A stretch of DNA of 64,000 bases from Desulfosporosinus hippei DSM 8344. GTDB taxonomy: Bacteria; Bacillota; Desulfitobacteriia; Desulfitobacteriales; Desulfitobacteriaceae. Under the pieces are notes generated by a model, which saw only the letters and a list, made by a program, of their open reading frames with translations, did not search any database and was not told where the DNA came from. Every line of letters starts with the position of its first letter. The stretch's first letter is position 1. The stretch is taken from positions 186,001-250,000 of the forward strand of contig NZ_FNCP01000003.1 in the NCBI RefSeq assembly GCF_900100785.1, read 5' to 3'. This document shows, one piece after another, positions 16,398-24,295 of this stretch. The position numbers and the translations under genes were made by a program.

Positions 16398-17801
16398 TTA
16401 CCATCCTCCAAGATATCCTTCGGGCGCTTCGTCTGTGCTTACATAGCTTTGTGGCTTGGGATTATCGTCACGTAATGCCCAATGCTGTGTTTTCTTTTTA
16501 GTCTCAACTATAGGAGCGCATTGTCTCATAATACAAAATCCCCTGAGTGCATCGGGGGCATGCGTTAACTCATGCGGATCAGTTGCTACGTCATTAGGAT
16601 CTGCTTCATCCTTTTGGACTTGTGGCAATGTTCTAATGAGATTCACACAGTTCGAGAATATTTTCATCCGGCTAGTTTTAATTATCTCGCCGGTCTCGAT
16701 ATCTCTCTTCTCAATGATCTTTATCCATTCTTTGAGTGCCATCCACCCTGCTACTCTTGAATTATCCGACTTAGTTAATGACTCTCCATTTTCCCTAAAC
16801 AAATCAAAGATGCTCTTTCCTGTGTCTTTTTGCCTGTTCTCTAAGTCAGGTGGAGCATACTTAATCTTTATACTGTCAGTTCCATTAACCTTTTTTATCC
16901 TCTTAGCTGCTTCAGATACAATTAGATCTGATTCGTAAAGCTCTTTGTAAACATAAGCGTTATTCTCAGGATCTAAAGTAATCCAGTAATTAGCAAGCTT
17001 ATCAAGGCCATAGTCTTTAGTCGTGAACCTTCTCCAGTCAGGCGGGATGACAAAAGGCTCTACAACATGAATATCTGTCCTAAATTCATCAAAATATGTC
17101 CCGCCTGGGATACCATAATCACCAAGTCCAACCACTTTGAAGCGGTCTGGATTAGTGACTTCAAGATCTTCTATAAGCTTCCTATCTGCATCATCCAGCC
17201 ATTCGTTGCATTTGTATGTTGTAGTGAGCGTGAATGCTTCCGGATCTGAATTGTCAAAGAATCGTTTCTTTGTCCAGTGCGAGTTTACCCATGGGTTAAA
17301 TGTAAGCGTGAGCTGCTTCCACAGTCCATCAGGCATTTCCCCACGAATAGACTCATCAAGAGTGCTGAAGTCCTTCTCGTCTTCAATCTCGTAAGCTTCT
17401 TCGAGCCATACCCAGCACAACACGCCAGTATCTACCGTTATAGATGTTAGCTTTAAAACATCGTCAAACCCCCTAAAAAGAATCTTTTGACCTGTTGGTA
17501 TGTAAGTCGCCTCTAAAGGACTGAGGGTAAACTTCCATTTGTCATAAACACCAAGGCGCTTAGCCGCCCATTTGAGCTGAGCATAGGTGCTATCCTTGTG
17601 CGTATTGAACGTTTTGCGTACAACCACAGCATTGGCCTTGCCGTGCTTCATGATGTTGAATATAAACCATAGAGCGGTTGTTGCAGACTTCTTTGATCCC
17701 CTGCCGCCTTTGAGAACGCGATACCTCTTTTTAGATCTCCAGAATGACCCGTAACCTTTGCCAACGATCTCAGGCAGGTTTATTTCCTCTATTTTTTTCA
17801 A
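16398..17801 (-). CDS. Terminase large subunit (PBSX-type)
   Basis: About 467 residues. This is the ATP-driven DNA-packaging motor and nuclease. The N-terminal ATPase has Walker A GGRGSKKS (about residues 33-40), an adenine-binding segment VVVRKTFNTHKDS, Walker B CWVWLEEAYE (about 131-140) and a coupling motif LTFNPW. The C-terminal nuclease has acidic motif KDYGLD and later PDLENRQKD and ATDPHELTHAPDALRGF, as in PBSX/Terminase_3 enzymes. The preferred start is TTG at 17801 after AGGTGA; GTG three codons earlier is possible. It is full length and lies downstream of TerS, separated by a 213-nt spacer with palindromes. Confidence 0.9.
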   Translation of the reverse strand: MKKIEEINLPEIVGKGYGSFWRSKKRYRVLKGGRGSKKSATTALWFIFNIMKHGKANAVVVRKTFNTHKDSTYAQLKWAAKRLGVYDKWKFTLSPLEATYIPTGQKILFRGFDDVLKLTSITVDTGVLCWVWLEEAYEIEDEKDFSTLDESIRGEMPDGLWKQLTLTFNPWVNSHWTKKRFFDNSDPEAFTLTTTYKCNEWLDDADRKLIEDLEVTNPDRFKVVGLGDYGIPGGTYFDEFRTDIHVVEPFVIPPDWRRFTTKDYGLDKLANYWITLDPENNAYVYKELYESDLIVSEAAKRIKKVNGTDSIKIKYAPPDLENRQKDTGKSIFDLFRENGESLTKSDNSRVAGWMALKEWIKIIEKRDIETGEIIKTSRMKIFSNCVNLIRTLPQVQKDEADPNDVATDPHELTHAPDALRGFCIMRQCAPIVETKKKTQHWALRDDNPKPQSYVSTDEAPEGYLGGW

Positions 17802-18014
17802 TCGTCTCACCTGTCTTTTATCGAGAAATGGATTGGGTAGTAAAACGGAGCAATCAGGAGATAATCGGACTTTGCACTTTTACGTAAAAACACGCTTTTA
17901 GCCCCATTTTTCAGGAATCTAAAAACGTGTAAATCGCCTCTCAAGGCTAAATTTGACCGAATATGAGGATTTTGTAATTATGCTACTTTACATAGTGTTC
18001 ATTATCGGACCCAA
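17802..18014 (-). other. TerS-TerL spacer with palindromes (candidate packaging or regulatory site)
   Basis: This 213-bp gap carries no gene. It has a perfect 12-bp palindrome TTTTACGTAAAA at 17878-17889 and, directly after it, an inverted repeat (ACACGCTTTTAG at 17890-17901 with CTAAAAACGTGT at 17919-17930, one mismatch). Non-coding DNA is rare in this operon, so a cos/pac or transcript-processing site is plausible. No test is possible from sequence alone. Confidence 0.35.
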
Positions 18015-18704
18015 TCAATCTTCCAGCTCATTTTCGCCCTTAAAAATGACCATTGAGCCGTTGATATCTATCTTTTCGGTAAACATACCTATGTGCCGTG
18101 CCACGTTCTCCAAGGCCTTGTCTTGGTCTCTCATCTTGATCTCTACGCCTGCCTGAGTTTGCTTAATACCGGCAAAGAGCAGTTTTGCTTTAGCACTCAG
18201 GTGGCGTGTATCCTCAATGTGCAGATCCGCGTTGCCTTCGCCGCGACAGTAAGGGCATTTAGGATGTGGACGCAACAACCGGTCAAAGCCATAGCCGCCA
18301 GCATTTGATGGAATAGCCGGTTCTTTATTTTGTTCCCTAGCCAAATCATAAGCCATCCGTACAGCCTGCTGGTACTCTTCCTCGTCGCGCCATTGGTATT
18401 GGTGGTCGATACCAAAGCAATGGCGGCAGCAGACGCGCCGAAGATGGATAATTTCGTTAGGGTCAGCCGTGGCAATATCCCACCAACGCTGAAGCACCAT
18501 ATCGGCTGTAATCTCTGTGCGCTCTGCACGTTTTTCTTTCGCTTTCTGAATCGCATTTTGAATTTCAGGTTTCTTCAAGTTCTCTTGTCCTATGCTGTAA
18601 GAGGTTTTAGGGGAATACCCCGCACGAATGGCTGCTTGTGTAGCATTAAGGTCTATTAAATATTCGGTTATGAATTTTTTCTGCTTTGCCGTTAGCTTTG
18701 CCAT
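18015..18704 (-). CDS. Terminase small subunit with zinc-finger insertion
   Basis: A 229-residue TerS of the Terminase_2/PBSX XtmA type, which binds phage DNA and starts packaging. Residues 1-60 form the helix-turn-helix region: KLTAKQKKFITEYLIDLNAT, AAIRAGYSPKTSYSIG and KPEIQNAIQKA. The middle has a Cys/His cluster (CCRHCFGIDH near 93-102; HPKCPYCRGEG near 150) that should bind zinc, as in a subset of Firmicutes and Proteobacteria TerS proteins. The C-terminal part (LSAKAKLLFAGIKQTQAGVEIKMRDQDKALENVARHIGMF in outline) is helical. ATG is preceded by AGGAGGTG. Confidence 0.85.
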   Translation of the reverse strand: MAKLTAKQKKFITEYLIDLNATQAAIRAGYSPKTSYSIGQENLKKPEIQNAIQKAKEKRAERTEITADMVLQRWWDIATADPNEIIHLRRVCCRHCFGIDHQYQWRDEEEYQQAVRMAYDLAREQNKEPAIPSNAGGYGFDRLLRPHPKCPYCRGEGNADLHIEDTRHLSAKAKLLFAGIKQTQAGVEIKMRDQDKALENVARHIGMFTEKIDINGSMVIFKGENELED

Positions 18705-18715
18705 TCGTACACCTC

Positions 18716-18910
18716 CTAACTTATCGTTACGCCTCGGTTATCACGCATCATCCTATCAAACGCATTAAACTGTGGGCTTATCTCATACAGCTCATCTAAT
18801 ATCTTGCGAACCTTACACTTACCGATCCAATTCTTACAGTTCCCGCAATTAGGATTAAGCCCTACTTTCATGGGCTCATATCCTACACACGAAAAAGCTG
18901 GCTTAGCCAA
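18716..18910 (-). CDS. Small Cys-rich protein at the head of the late operon
   Basis: A 64-residue protein starting at TTG (MAKPAFSC) behind AAGGCGGTG. It carries C-x13-C-x2-C-x6-C (NPNCGNCKNWIGKCKVRK), a likely zinc site, followed by a helical tail with MMRDNRG. It is the first gene after the late promoter/terminator region and ends 11 nt before TerS. Small zinc proteins here may act in DNA packaging or transcription control, but no family was recognised. Confidence 0.5.
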   Translation of the reverse strand: MAKPAFSCVGYEPMKVGLNPNCGNCKNWIGKCKVRKILDELYEISPQFNAFDRMMRDNRGVTIS

Positions 18911-18929
18911 TTACATCACCGCCTTAAGG

Positions 18930-18961
18930 AAATAAGAAAAGCGCCCCCGTTTGGGAACGCT
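18930..18961 (-). terminator. Second of two tandem terminators before the late genes
   Basis: On the minus strand AGCGTTCCC pairs with GGGGGCGCT (two G-U pairs) around a short AAAC loop, followed by TTTTCTTATTT. It lies between the predicted promoter at 19,020-19,053 and the first late gene. Confidence 0.7.
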
Positions 18962-18975
18962 CAGAAAATATAGAC

Positions 18976-19008
18976 ATAAAGAAAGCCCCACACTTTTTAG
19001 CGCAGGGC
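18976..19008 (-). terminator. First of two tandem terminators before the late genes
   Basis: On the minus strand GCCCTGCGC and GTGTGGGGC form a 9-bp stem with G-U pairs, loop TAAAAA, then TTTCTTT. It begins only about 10 nt downstream of the predicted transcription start and also follows the end of the early operon. Confidence 0.7.
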
Positions 19009-19017
19009 GTACGTATT

Positions 19018-19053
19018 GAGTCCATTGTACCACCATTTGTCAAGTCGTGTCAA
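19018..19053 (-). promoter_or_regulatory. Predicted sigma-A promoter for the late region
   Basis: On the minus strand TTGACA (19048-19053), an 18-nt spacer and TACAAT (19024-19029) match the consensus nearly perfectly. The start would be near 19,017. It lies at the end of the early operon, overlaps its last gene's stop region by little, and points to the TerS/TerL genes with two hairpins in between. Confidence 0.7.
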
Positions 19054-19054
19054 A

Positions 19055-19570
19055 CTATATTTGCTGTCCAAAAAGTTTTAGATATTCCGGAATCTTCTTC
19101 TTTGGCTTTTTTGGTACTCTGCCCCTACTACTTCCGCCAGGAACGATTGGGCCATCCATACAGGTGATTGGCTCCTTTGAGACTAGATCTGGCGGGTGCT
19201 TTGAATAAAACTGTTTAAGTGCTTCGTCAGGCGACAGAGATAAGAATTTTTCTGCCCATGTTCCCCTAACAGAAGGGATATTCACTCCTAGATCTGTTGT
19301 TAGCTCGTTTTCTGTAAGCTCAGAGATCGGTTCTGGCTCAGACTCCGGTTCTTCTGGAACATACACACATTTTTTATATTGACTATCCCAATAAGCACAC
19401 AGTTTACAGTCAGTCCAGCCATTGGGGCATTGACGTATTTCTTTAGGACATTCCATGCTCATCTCTCCTTTAACCGCAAGCACTCCATCCACAAGCTGGA
19501 TCGGGGCACTGGACACAACCTCCAGTGTGTACAACGGTTGCTCCACACCAGGGACACGCATTTTTGTCAT
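19055..19570 (-). CDS. Early-operon protein with Cys cluster, unknown function
   Basis: A 171-residue protein. Residues 40-70 have ECPKEIRQCPNG, TDCKLCAYW and KKCVYVPEE, five Cys that could bind zinc or iron-sulfur. An acidic Pro/Glu linker follows, then a Pro/Lys-rich tail (RVPKKPKKKIPEYLKLFG). Start is ATG at 19570, six nt after the upstream stop, with ATG at 19561 as an alternative. It is the last gene of the early operon. I do not recognise a family, and nothing shows its function. Confidence 0.45.
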   Translation of the reverse strand: MTKMRVPGVEQPLYTLEVVSSAPIQLVDGVLAVKGEMSMECPKEIRQCPNGWTDCKLCAYWDSQYKKCVYVPEEPESEPEPISELTENELTTDLGVNIPSVRGTWAEKFLSLSPDEALKQFYSKHPPDLVSKEPITCMDGPIVPGGSSRGRVPKKPKKKIPEYLKLFGQQI

Positions 19571-19576
19571 GGGATG

Positions 19577-19981
19577 TCATTGCGCTTCAGCCTCCTTCGG
19601 TTTCCAATTACTTAAATCGTGACAAGTATTACAAGGGTCACCTTTTATCTCCGCTAATTGTTCAGCAGTCAGGGATGTATATTTGCACTGCCGACATTTA
19701 ACTTCATTCTGCAATATTTTCTCCCCATTCCACTCCCGCCGTGGGCTTGGATTCCAGTTATTCTCCATTGAAAAGATAAACTTCACAGCCATGGCCGCAA
19801 CTTGTACGGCTTCAGCTCTCATATTTTTCATATCGGGTTCTCGCTTTTTGACTTCATCCCAAAGCTCGTCTAACTCCTCAAGGATGATAGCGTATCCGTG
19901 ATGCGGAGAAGAGAATAGCTGATTTACTTTCATAGCTTTTTGGAGTTCTTCACAAACATCCGATACAACATTTATCCTCAT
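19577..19981 (-). CDS. MazG-like protein with C-terminal zinc ribbon
   Basis: A 134-residue protein with two parts. Residues 1-75 resemble all-alpha NTP pyrophosphohydrolases (MazG-like): SSPHHGYAIILEELDELWDE has the EExxE-type metal motif, and RAEAVQVAAMAVKFI forms the second helix. Residues 90-125 have CRQCKYTSL and CNTCHDL, a CxxC...CxxC zinc ribbon. Phage MazG-like enzymes clear alarmones or modified nucleotides during replication, so it may help early DNA synthesis. It starts 3 nt after the SNF2 gene stop. Function is by family resemblance only. Confidence 0.55.
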   Translation of the reverse strand: MRINVVSDVCEELQKAMKVNQLFSSPHHGYAIILEELDELWDEVKKREPDMKNMRAEAVQVAAMAVKFIFSMENNWNPSPRREWNGEKILQNEVKCRQCKYTSLTAEQLAEIKGDPCNTCHDLSNWKPKEAEAQ

Positions 19982-19983
19982 TC

Positions 19984-21367
19984 TTAGGCAACTCCTCTCA
20001 CTTTCTCGATTCTTGCTTTTACCGCGTTCATCAAGGCATCTTGCCCCGCCGCTTTACGCTCTAATGCATCCGCAGCGTCCTCATCCATCGTCCCCTCTGC
20101 TACCAGTCTCATGACCACGATACGCCTCGTCTGACCTTGCCGGTGTACCCTTGCATTCGCTTGCTGGTCTTCTTCTAGGCTCCATATCTGGTCAAACCAG
20201 ACAACCGTTTGACAACTCGACTCTTGGAGGTTTAGACCATGACCGGCACTCTTCGGATGTAGAAGCAACAAGGGTATTTTGTCACTGTTCCAGTCTGCAA
20301 TATCTTGATTTCCGTCTTTTCCTTTTCTCAGAATCTGCGCTTTCGGGAACCGTTCTTGAATACGTGATAACGAATGCTTGAAGTTGTAAAACACCATAAC
20401 AGGTTTTCCGTTTGCTGCTTCGATAATATCCTCCAATGCGTCCAACTTGGCATCATGAATTAACTTTACCCCTCTATCCTCGTCATAGACCGCACCTGAA
20501 GCCATTTGCAGTAACTTGTTACTCAGGACTGCTGCTGTCTGTGCAACTACATCCGCATCTCGATACGGCAGCAGCAAATCTTTCTCCAGTTTCTTGTATA
20601 ATTCTCTCGACTTCTGATCCAGTTTAATCGGTACTACCCGGTCAATTCGCTCAGGTAGCTCCAGCCAATCCTCAGATTTCATGCTAACGGCAATATCGGA
20701 TATAGCCGCGTAAATCCTTTGCTCTGCTTCCTGCTTCTCTTTCCACTCGTATACAATGTGACCACTTCTAGCACCTGGGACAAAAAACCGATCTCTGTAA
20801 CTCGTGATTGTTTTACCTAATCGTTCGCCTTGATCTAAAAGATATATTTCCGGCCAAAGATCCATTAAGCTGTTGGGTGCCGGTGTGCCTGTTAACCCTA
20901 TAACCCGTTTCATCATGGGCCGTACTCGACGTAATGCCCTAAACCGTTTTGACTGTCCGTTCTTGAAGCTGGATAACTCATCGATCACGACGGTATCAAA
21001 ATTCCAACTAGTACCCAGTTCACCCACAAGCCACTCGACGTTTTCTCTGTTTATCACGTAGATATCGGCATCAGCTTTCAGGGCCTTTCTTCGTGTTTCC
21101 GCGCTCCCAAGGACTTTGCTAATTCTCAAATGTTTTAGGTGATCCCATTTCTCTGTCTCACGGGCCCAAGTATCATCCGCTACCCTCAGAGGCGCGATAA
21201 CAAGCACTCGGTTTGCATCGTAATAATCATTAAGCAGTAGATCAATCGCAGTCAGCGTGGATACTGTTTTGCTAACCGAGGCCCATCTCCAACAGTAACG
21301 CGATATAATTCGTGTCCAGAATTCGTTGTGTTGCGTATTCTTGGTACTGGTGCGGGATGAACTTCAT
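19984..21367 (-). pseudogene. SNF2-family phage helicase, frameshifted in Walker A
   Basis: The real start is ATG at 21367, overlapping the VRR-NUC stop in an ATGA junction. The first 31 codons read MKFIPHQYQEYATQRIL through LLLEMGLG, then hit TAG. The expected GLGKT reappears four bases later in another frame (KTVSTLTAIDLLL, then RVLVIAPLRVADDTW). An extra 4 nt such as TTAG breaks Walker A. The rest is intact: VVIDELSS (DExx box), GLTGTPAPNSLMDLW, and the C-terminal SNF2 half with HPKSAGHGLNLQ and RVHRQGQTRRI. A GTG at 21207 could restart translation but would lack the ATP-binding loop. I read this as a recent loss or a sequencing error. Confidence 0.8.
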
Positions 21368-21645
21368 TTCGGCATCACCTCGATTATGAATTTATTTATA
21401 TCCTCAACCGAATCTATTTTGTAAACTTGGTGCCCCATGCTTCTCAGGATCTTTGCCCATCGCTCCTGAAGCGGTTCTAATGGTTTCCCGGGGGCCTTAG
21501 TCTCGACATATACTGTTTTCCCACCAGGTAGTATAACGAGTCTATCCGGTACTCCCCGATTTCCAGGGCTAACCCATTTAGGAACCTTCCCGCCTAGACG
21601 CTCGACTTCAACCCTCAGCTTTTTTTCGATATAGGATTCACGCAT
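21364..21645 (-). CDS. VRR-NUC domain nuclease
   Basis: A 93-residue protein of the VRR-NUC family, a compact PD-(D/E)XK nuclease common in phage replication modules, often next to an SNF2 helicase as here. It starts MRESYIEKKL behind AAAGGAG. Catalytic elements: Glu in the first helix (IEKKLRVEVERLGG), GNRGVPDRLVIL (the PD motif) and YVETKAPGK (the E-x-K motif), with PLQERWAKILRSMGH as the closing helix. It probably cuts branched DNA or nicks during replication. The stop overlaps the SNF2 start. Confidence 0.85.
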   Translation of the reverse strand: MRESYIEKKLRVEVERLGGKVPKWVSPGNRGVPDRLVILPGGKTVYVETKAPGKPLEPLQERWAKILRSMGHQVYKIDSVEDINKFIIEVMPK

Positions 21646-21785
21646 GGTTGTTCTCCTTTTGGTTGGCGGTGCAGTAAATCCTCGCACACGCGTATATGAT
21701 TAATATCACGTTTAGCATAGGGGGTATACATACATGTGTTTTATTACGTCCTATGCTAATTACATAAATACTTTAATAGAAGAAA

Positions 21786-21928
21786 TTACTGCTTCATCTG
21801 TCTCAGTAGGGCTAAACACGTTCGTATATCTGGCTTTTTGCTGAAGCAGTAATCCGTTTTTTACTGCTTCAGCTCTGTTTCGATTGCATCGGGAGGGTGA
21901 AGCAGTTGATTCAGTGGTGAAGCAGTAA
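21786..21928 (+). repeat. Iteron cluster (five ACTGCTTCA/TGAAGCAGT copies), candidate phage origin
   Basis: Five exact copies of a 9-mer lie in a 288-bp gene-free gap: ACTGCTTCA at 21788-21796 and 21862-21870, TGAAGCAGT at 21842-21850, 21898-21906 and 21918-21926. Two of them make a perfect 12-bp inverted repeat (CTGAAGCAGTAA / TTACTGCTTCAG) with an 8-nt loop at 21841-21872. The location between primase/helicase and nuclease genes suits a replication origin or a regulator array. No initiator protein is assigned. Confidence 0.6.
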
Positions 21929-21933
21929 TTATT

Positions 21934-24282
21934 TCACTTACTGATTCGCTCAAAAGCAGTTTGTTGACCAAAACCAGAGACGCGAACACGGCCATTCAAT
22001 TCCTTCCATCCTGGTATGCGACGCAAAATATCGCAGATGTCCTTTGCTTCCCATGGCCTCATCGATCCTTTTTTATTGTTAAGGCACTCTACCCATATCT
22101 GGGCAGCACACACGCGATCCCGGAAGACCTTTTCCTCTGATTGCTCTCCCCATTCGTCCTCGACTGGTGTTTCAAGCCATTCCTGAATAATGCCCTCCCG
22201 GGGATCATTCTCCATATGAAGCGCTTGTTGCTTTGTTGCCTCATCCCTTGCTGCCTTATCGAGCTCCAAGGTTTCCCCCGCCTTAAACCAGCACAAAACC
22301 TCAGCCCATATTTGGTCTATTAACTCATTCGTAAGATGCTTCCAATGGTTATACCTAGCCTTCTCTGGATGAACTTCTACAGGCCAAAATCGACGGTTTC
22401 CCGTGGTATCTCTAAGAAAGTCTCTGGTATTAGTTGTCCCAAAAAAGATACATTTTCGGGGAAACTCTGAAACCTGACGGTCGTAGGCTACGCGGTATCG
22501 GTCTTCTGTTTTCGATAAAAAAGCTTTGACTTCCTCAACCTCTGTCCGTTTCATGGCTGATAGTTCACCAATTTCAAAGATCCATCCTGATTGAAGATGT
22601 TCCCCAGCTTCTTTATTCTCAAACGTTCGTAAGGAATCGCTGAACCACTCGCGCCCAATCTTTGCAAGCAAACTACTTTTCCCAGCTCCTTGGGGGCCAA
22701 TAAGAACTAGCATTTCATCAAATTTACATCCGGGAACATACAGCCTTTTGACAGCCGCCAGTAACATTTTCCTCGTAGCCATCTTCACGTAATGGGTATC
22801 CGCCGCCCCTAGATAATCAATAAATATCTGTTGCGCTCGTTCTACTCCGTCCCAAGTACAGCTTTCCAAGTAGCTCTTAATAGGGTGAAAGGTATTCATA
22901 TGAACTACCTCCGTGAATGCGTTTTGAATAGATCTTCCCGCGCTGATCTCATACACTTTGGCGAACCAATGCTGCAGTCGTTTATCATCAGCACCTAACC
23001 ACGGCTCGTAAAGTCGATTATCGCGTTCCCGTTGCCTCCAAGGCAGAGGCTTGCGTATGACCTCGGAATTACCAAAAGCATCATACGCAAGAACTCCATA
23101 CCATTCGCCATGGGATAAAATAAGCTCAATATTTTTTGCTGTCGGTAAAAGTTCATTGGTCTTATGGTGAAATTCTAACTTCTCTTTCCATGACTCATCC
23201 TCCGGATCTTCGTCGTTTACGTCTTCGTCGCCATTACTAAACTCTTCCTGAATTTCTGACATCCTAAGTCTCTTAAACTCAGGTTGGCTGCTTGCGAATT
23301 TCTCCATGGCGATGTGACTAGGAAGCTTTGTAATGTTCGTTTTTTCACTCACTCGGTCATCCAGTTTGCCGAACTTATGAATTCTTACAAGATCAAAGGC
23401 ATTGACTTCTCGACCACTGCAGGGGTCACTCTCATGATGGCTAAAAGCAAAAGTATCTTCGTCATAAATGATTAAACCCCCGTGGCTGCTTGACCCGGTA
23501 TAGGTATACCGTTTTAGACTCTCATCCACTGCTTCATAGGCATCCGGTAGAAATGAGGCTATGGCTTGGCTAATGGTATAGCAGCGGCAAAAGGTTCCTA
23601 CTACTCCATGTTTAATCGTAGGGTCTTCCATACGCTTGGCTGTTTGCCGCTGTGCTTTATCCTCGGCATGTCTAGGCCATGCTAGCGGGTCTTTCCAATC
23701 GTCATATTGATTTAAAACGCCATCGACGCAAAGGGGATCCCCTTCATAGACCTCAAGTATTGGCGTTGCATCCTTGGAGCAACTTGGCAGATACATGAGC
23801 CGGTGGACTTCGAATGTGGTCTTGTCAAAATACTCCATACCGATTTGCTCAGCCAGCTTGCGACTTACGGCCCCGTATTCGTCAGGGCTCATAGACCGAT
23901 CAACAGGAGCGATCAGGCGGTATTTTGGCTTCTCTGGCCTATAGCTGTGTGTGGAATAGATAGCATAAGCACTACCTCCTAAAACCAGCTCACAGGCGAA
24001 CGGGAACCCGTCATCGTTGATATGATCGGCATCCAGTGTTATAAGACTACGAGTGTCAACGTTCTCTTTTTTCCTCCGTCCGCTTCGAACAAGCCCGCCG
24101 ACGAATGCTGGGCCATCTTTGATCTTGCCACGCCCGACATTATGCAATTTGTTGTACTGGGCCATCGTCTCATTCGTCCGGCGAACTTTCCGTAAACGTT
24201 CTACAAACTCATCCCAGGTTAGGTATTGGGGCTTCCAGTTTGTATCGGTTCGGTGCTTACCGAAGCTGATATCTAGTTCCAT
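21934..24282 (-). CDS. VapE-type phage primase/superfamily 3-like helicase
   Basis: A 782-residue replication protein. The N-terminal part resembles primase domains linked to VapE: SLITLDADHINDDGFPF and AIYSTHSYRPEKPKYRLI with acidic metal residues, then a region ending near residue 330. An acidic linker is followed by a virulence-associated E ATPase: Walker A LIGPQGAGKSSLL (about 533-545), EIGELSAMKRTEVEEVKAFL with Walker B-like acidic residues, and FFGTTNTRDFLRDTTGNRRFWPV, the conserved arginine-finger region. Start ATG follows GAGAGGTG. It probably unwinds the origin and primes. Full length for the family. Confidence 0.85.
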   Translation of the reverse strand: MELDISFGKHRTDTNWKPQYLTWDEFVERLRKVRRTNETMAQYNKLHNVGRGKIKDGPAFVGGLVRSGRRKKENVDTRSLITLDADHINDDGFPFACELVLGGSAYAIYSTHSYRPEKPKYRLIAPVDRSMSPDEYGAVSRKLAEQIGMEYFDKTTFEVHRLMYLPSCSKDATPILEVYEGDPLCVDGVLNQYDDWKDPLAWPRHAEDKAQRQTAKRMEDPTIKHGVVGTFCRCYTISQAIASFLPDAYEAVDESLKRYTYTGSSSHGGLIIYDEDTFAFSHHESDPCSGREVNAFDLVRIHKFGKLDDRVSEKTNITKLPSHIAMEKFASSQPEFKRLRMSEIQEEFSNGDEDVNDEDPEDESWKEKLEFHHKTNELLPTAKNIELILSHGEWYGVLAYDAFGNSEVIRKPLPWRQRERDNRLYEPWLGADDKRLQHWFAKVYEISAGRSIQNAFTEVVHMNTFHPIKSYLESCTWDGVERAQQIFIDYLGAADTHYVKMATRKMLLAAVKRLYVPGCKFDEMLVLIGPQGAGKSSLLAKIGREWFSDSLRTFENKEAGEHLQSGWIFEIGELSAMKRTEVEEVKAFLSKTEDRYRVAYDRQVSEFPRKCIFFGTTNTRDFLRDTTGNRRFWPVEVHPEKARYNHWKHLTNELIDQIWAEVLCWFKAGETLELDKAARDEATKQQALHMENDPREGIIQEWLETPVEDEWGEQSEEKVFRDRVCAAQIWVECLNNKKGSMRPWEAKDICDILRRIPGWKELNGRVRVSGFGQQTAFERISK

Positions 24283-24295
24283 TGGTAATCACCTC

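Noticed and set aside
19984-21207. The shorter helicase frame starting at GTG 21207 as an intact gene
   Set aside because: It would lack Walker A and the upstream sequence clearly encodes the missing N-terminus in another frame, coupled to the VRR-NUC stop. Called a pseudogene instead.
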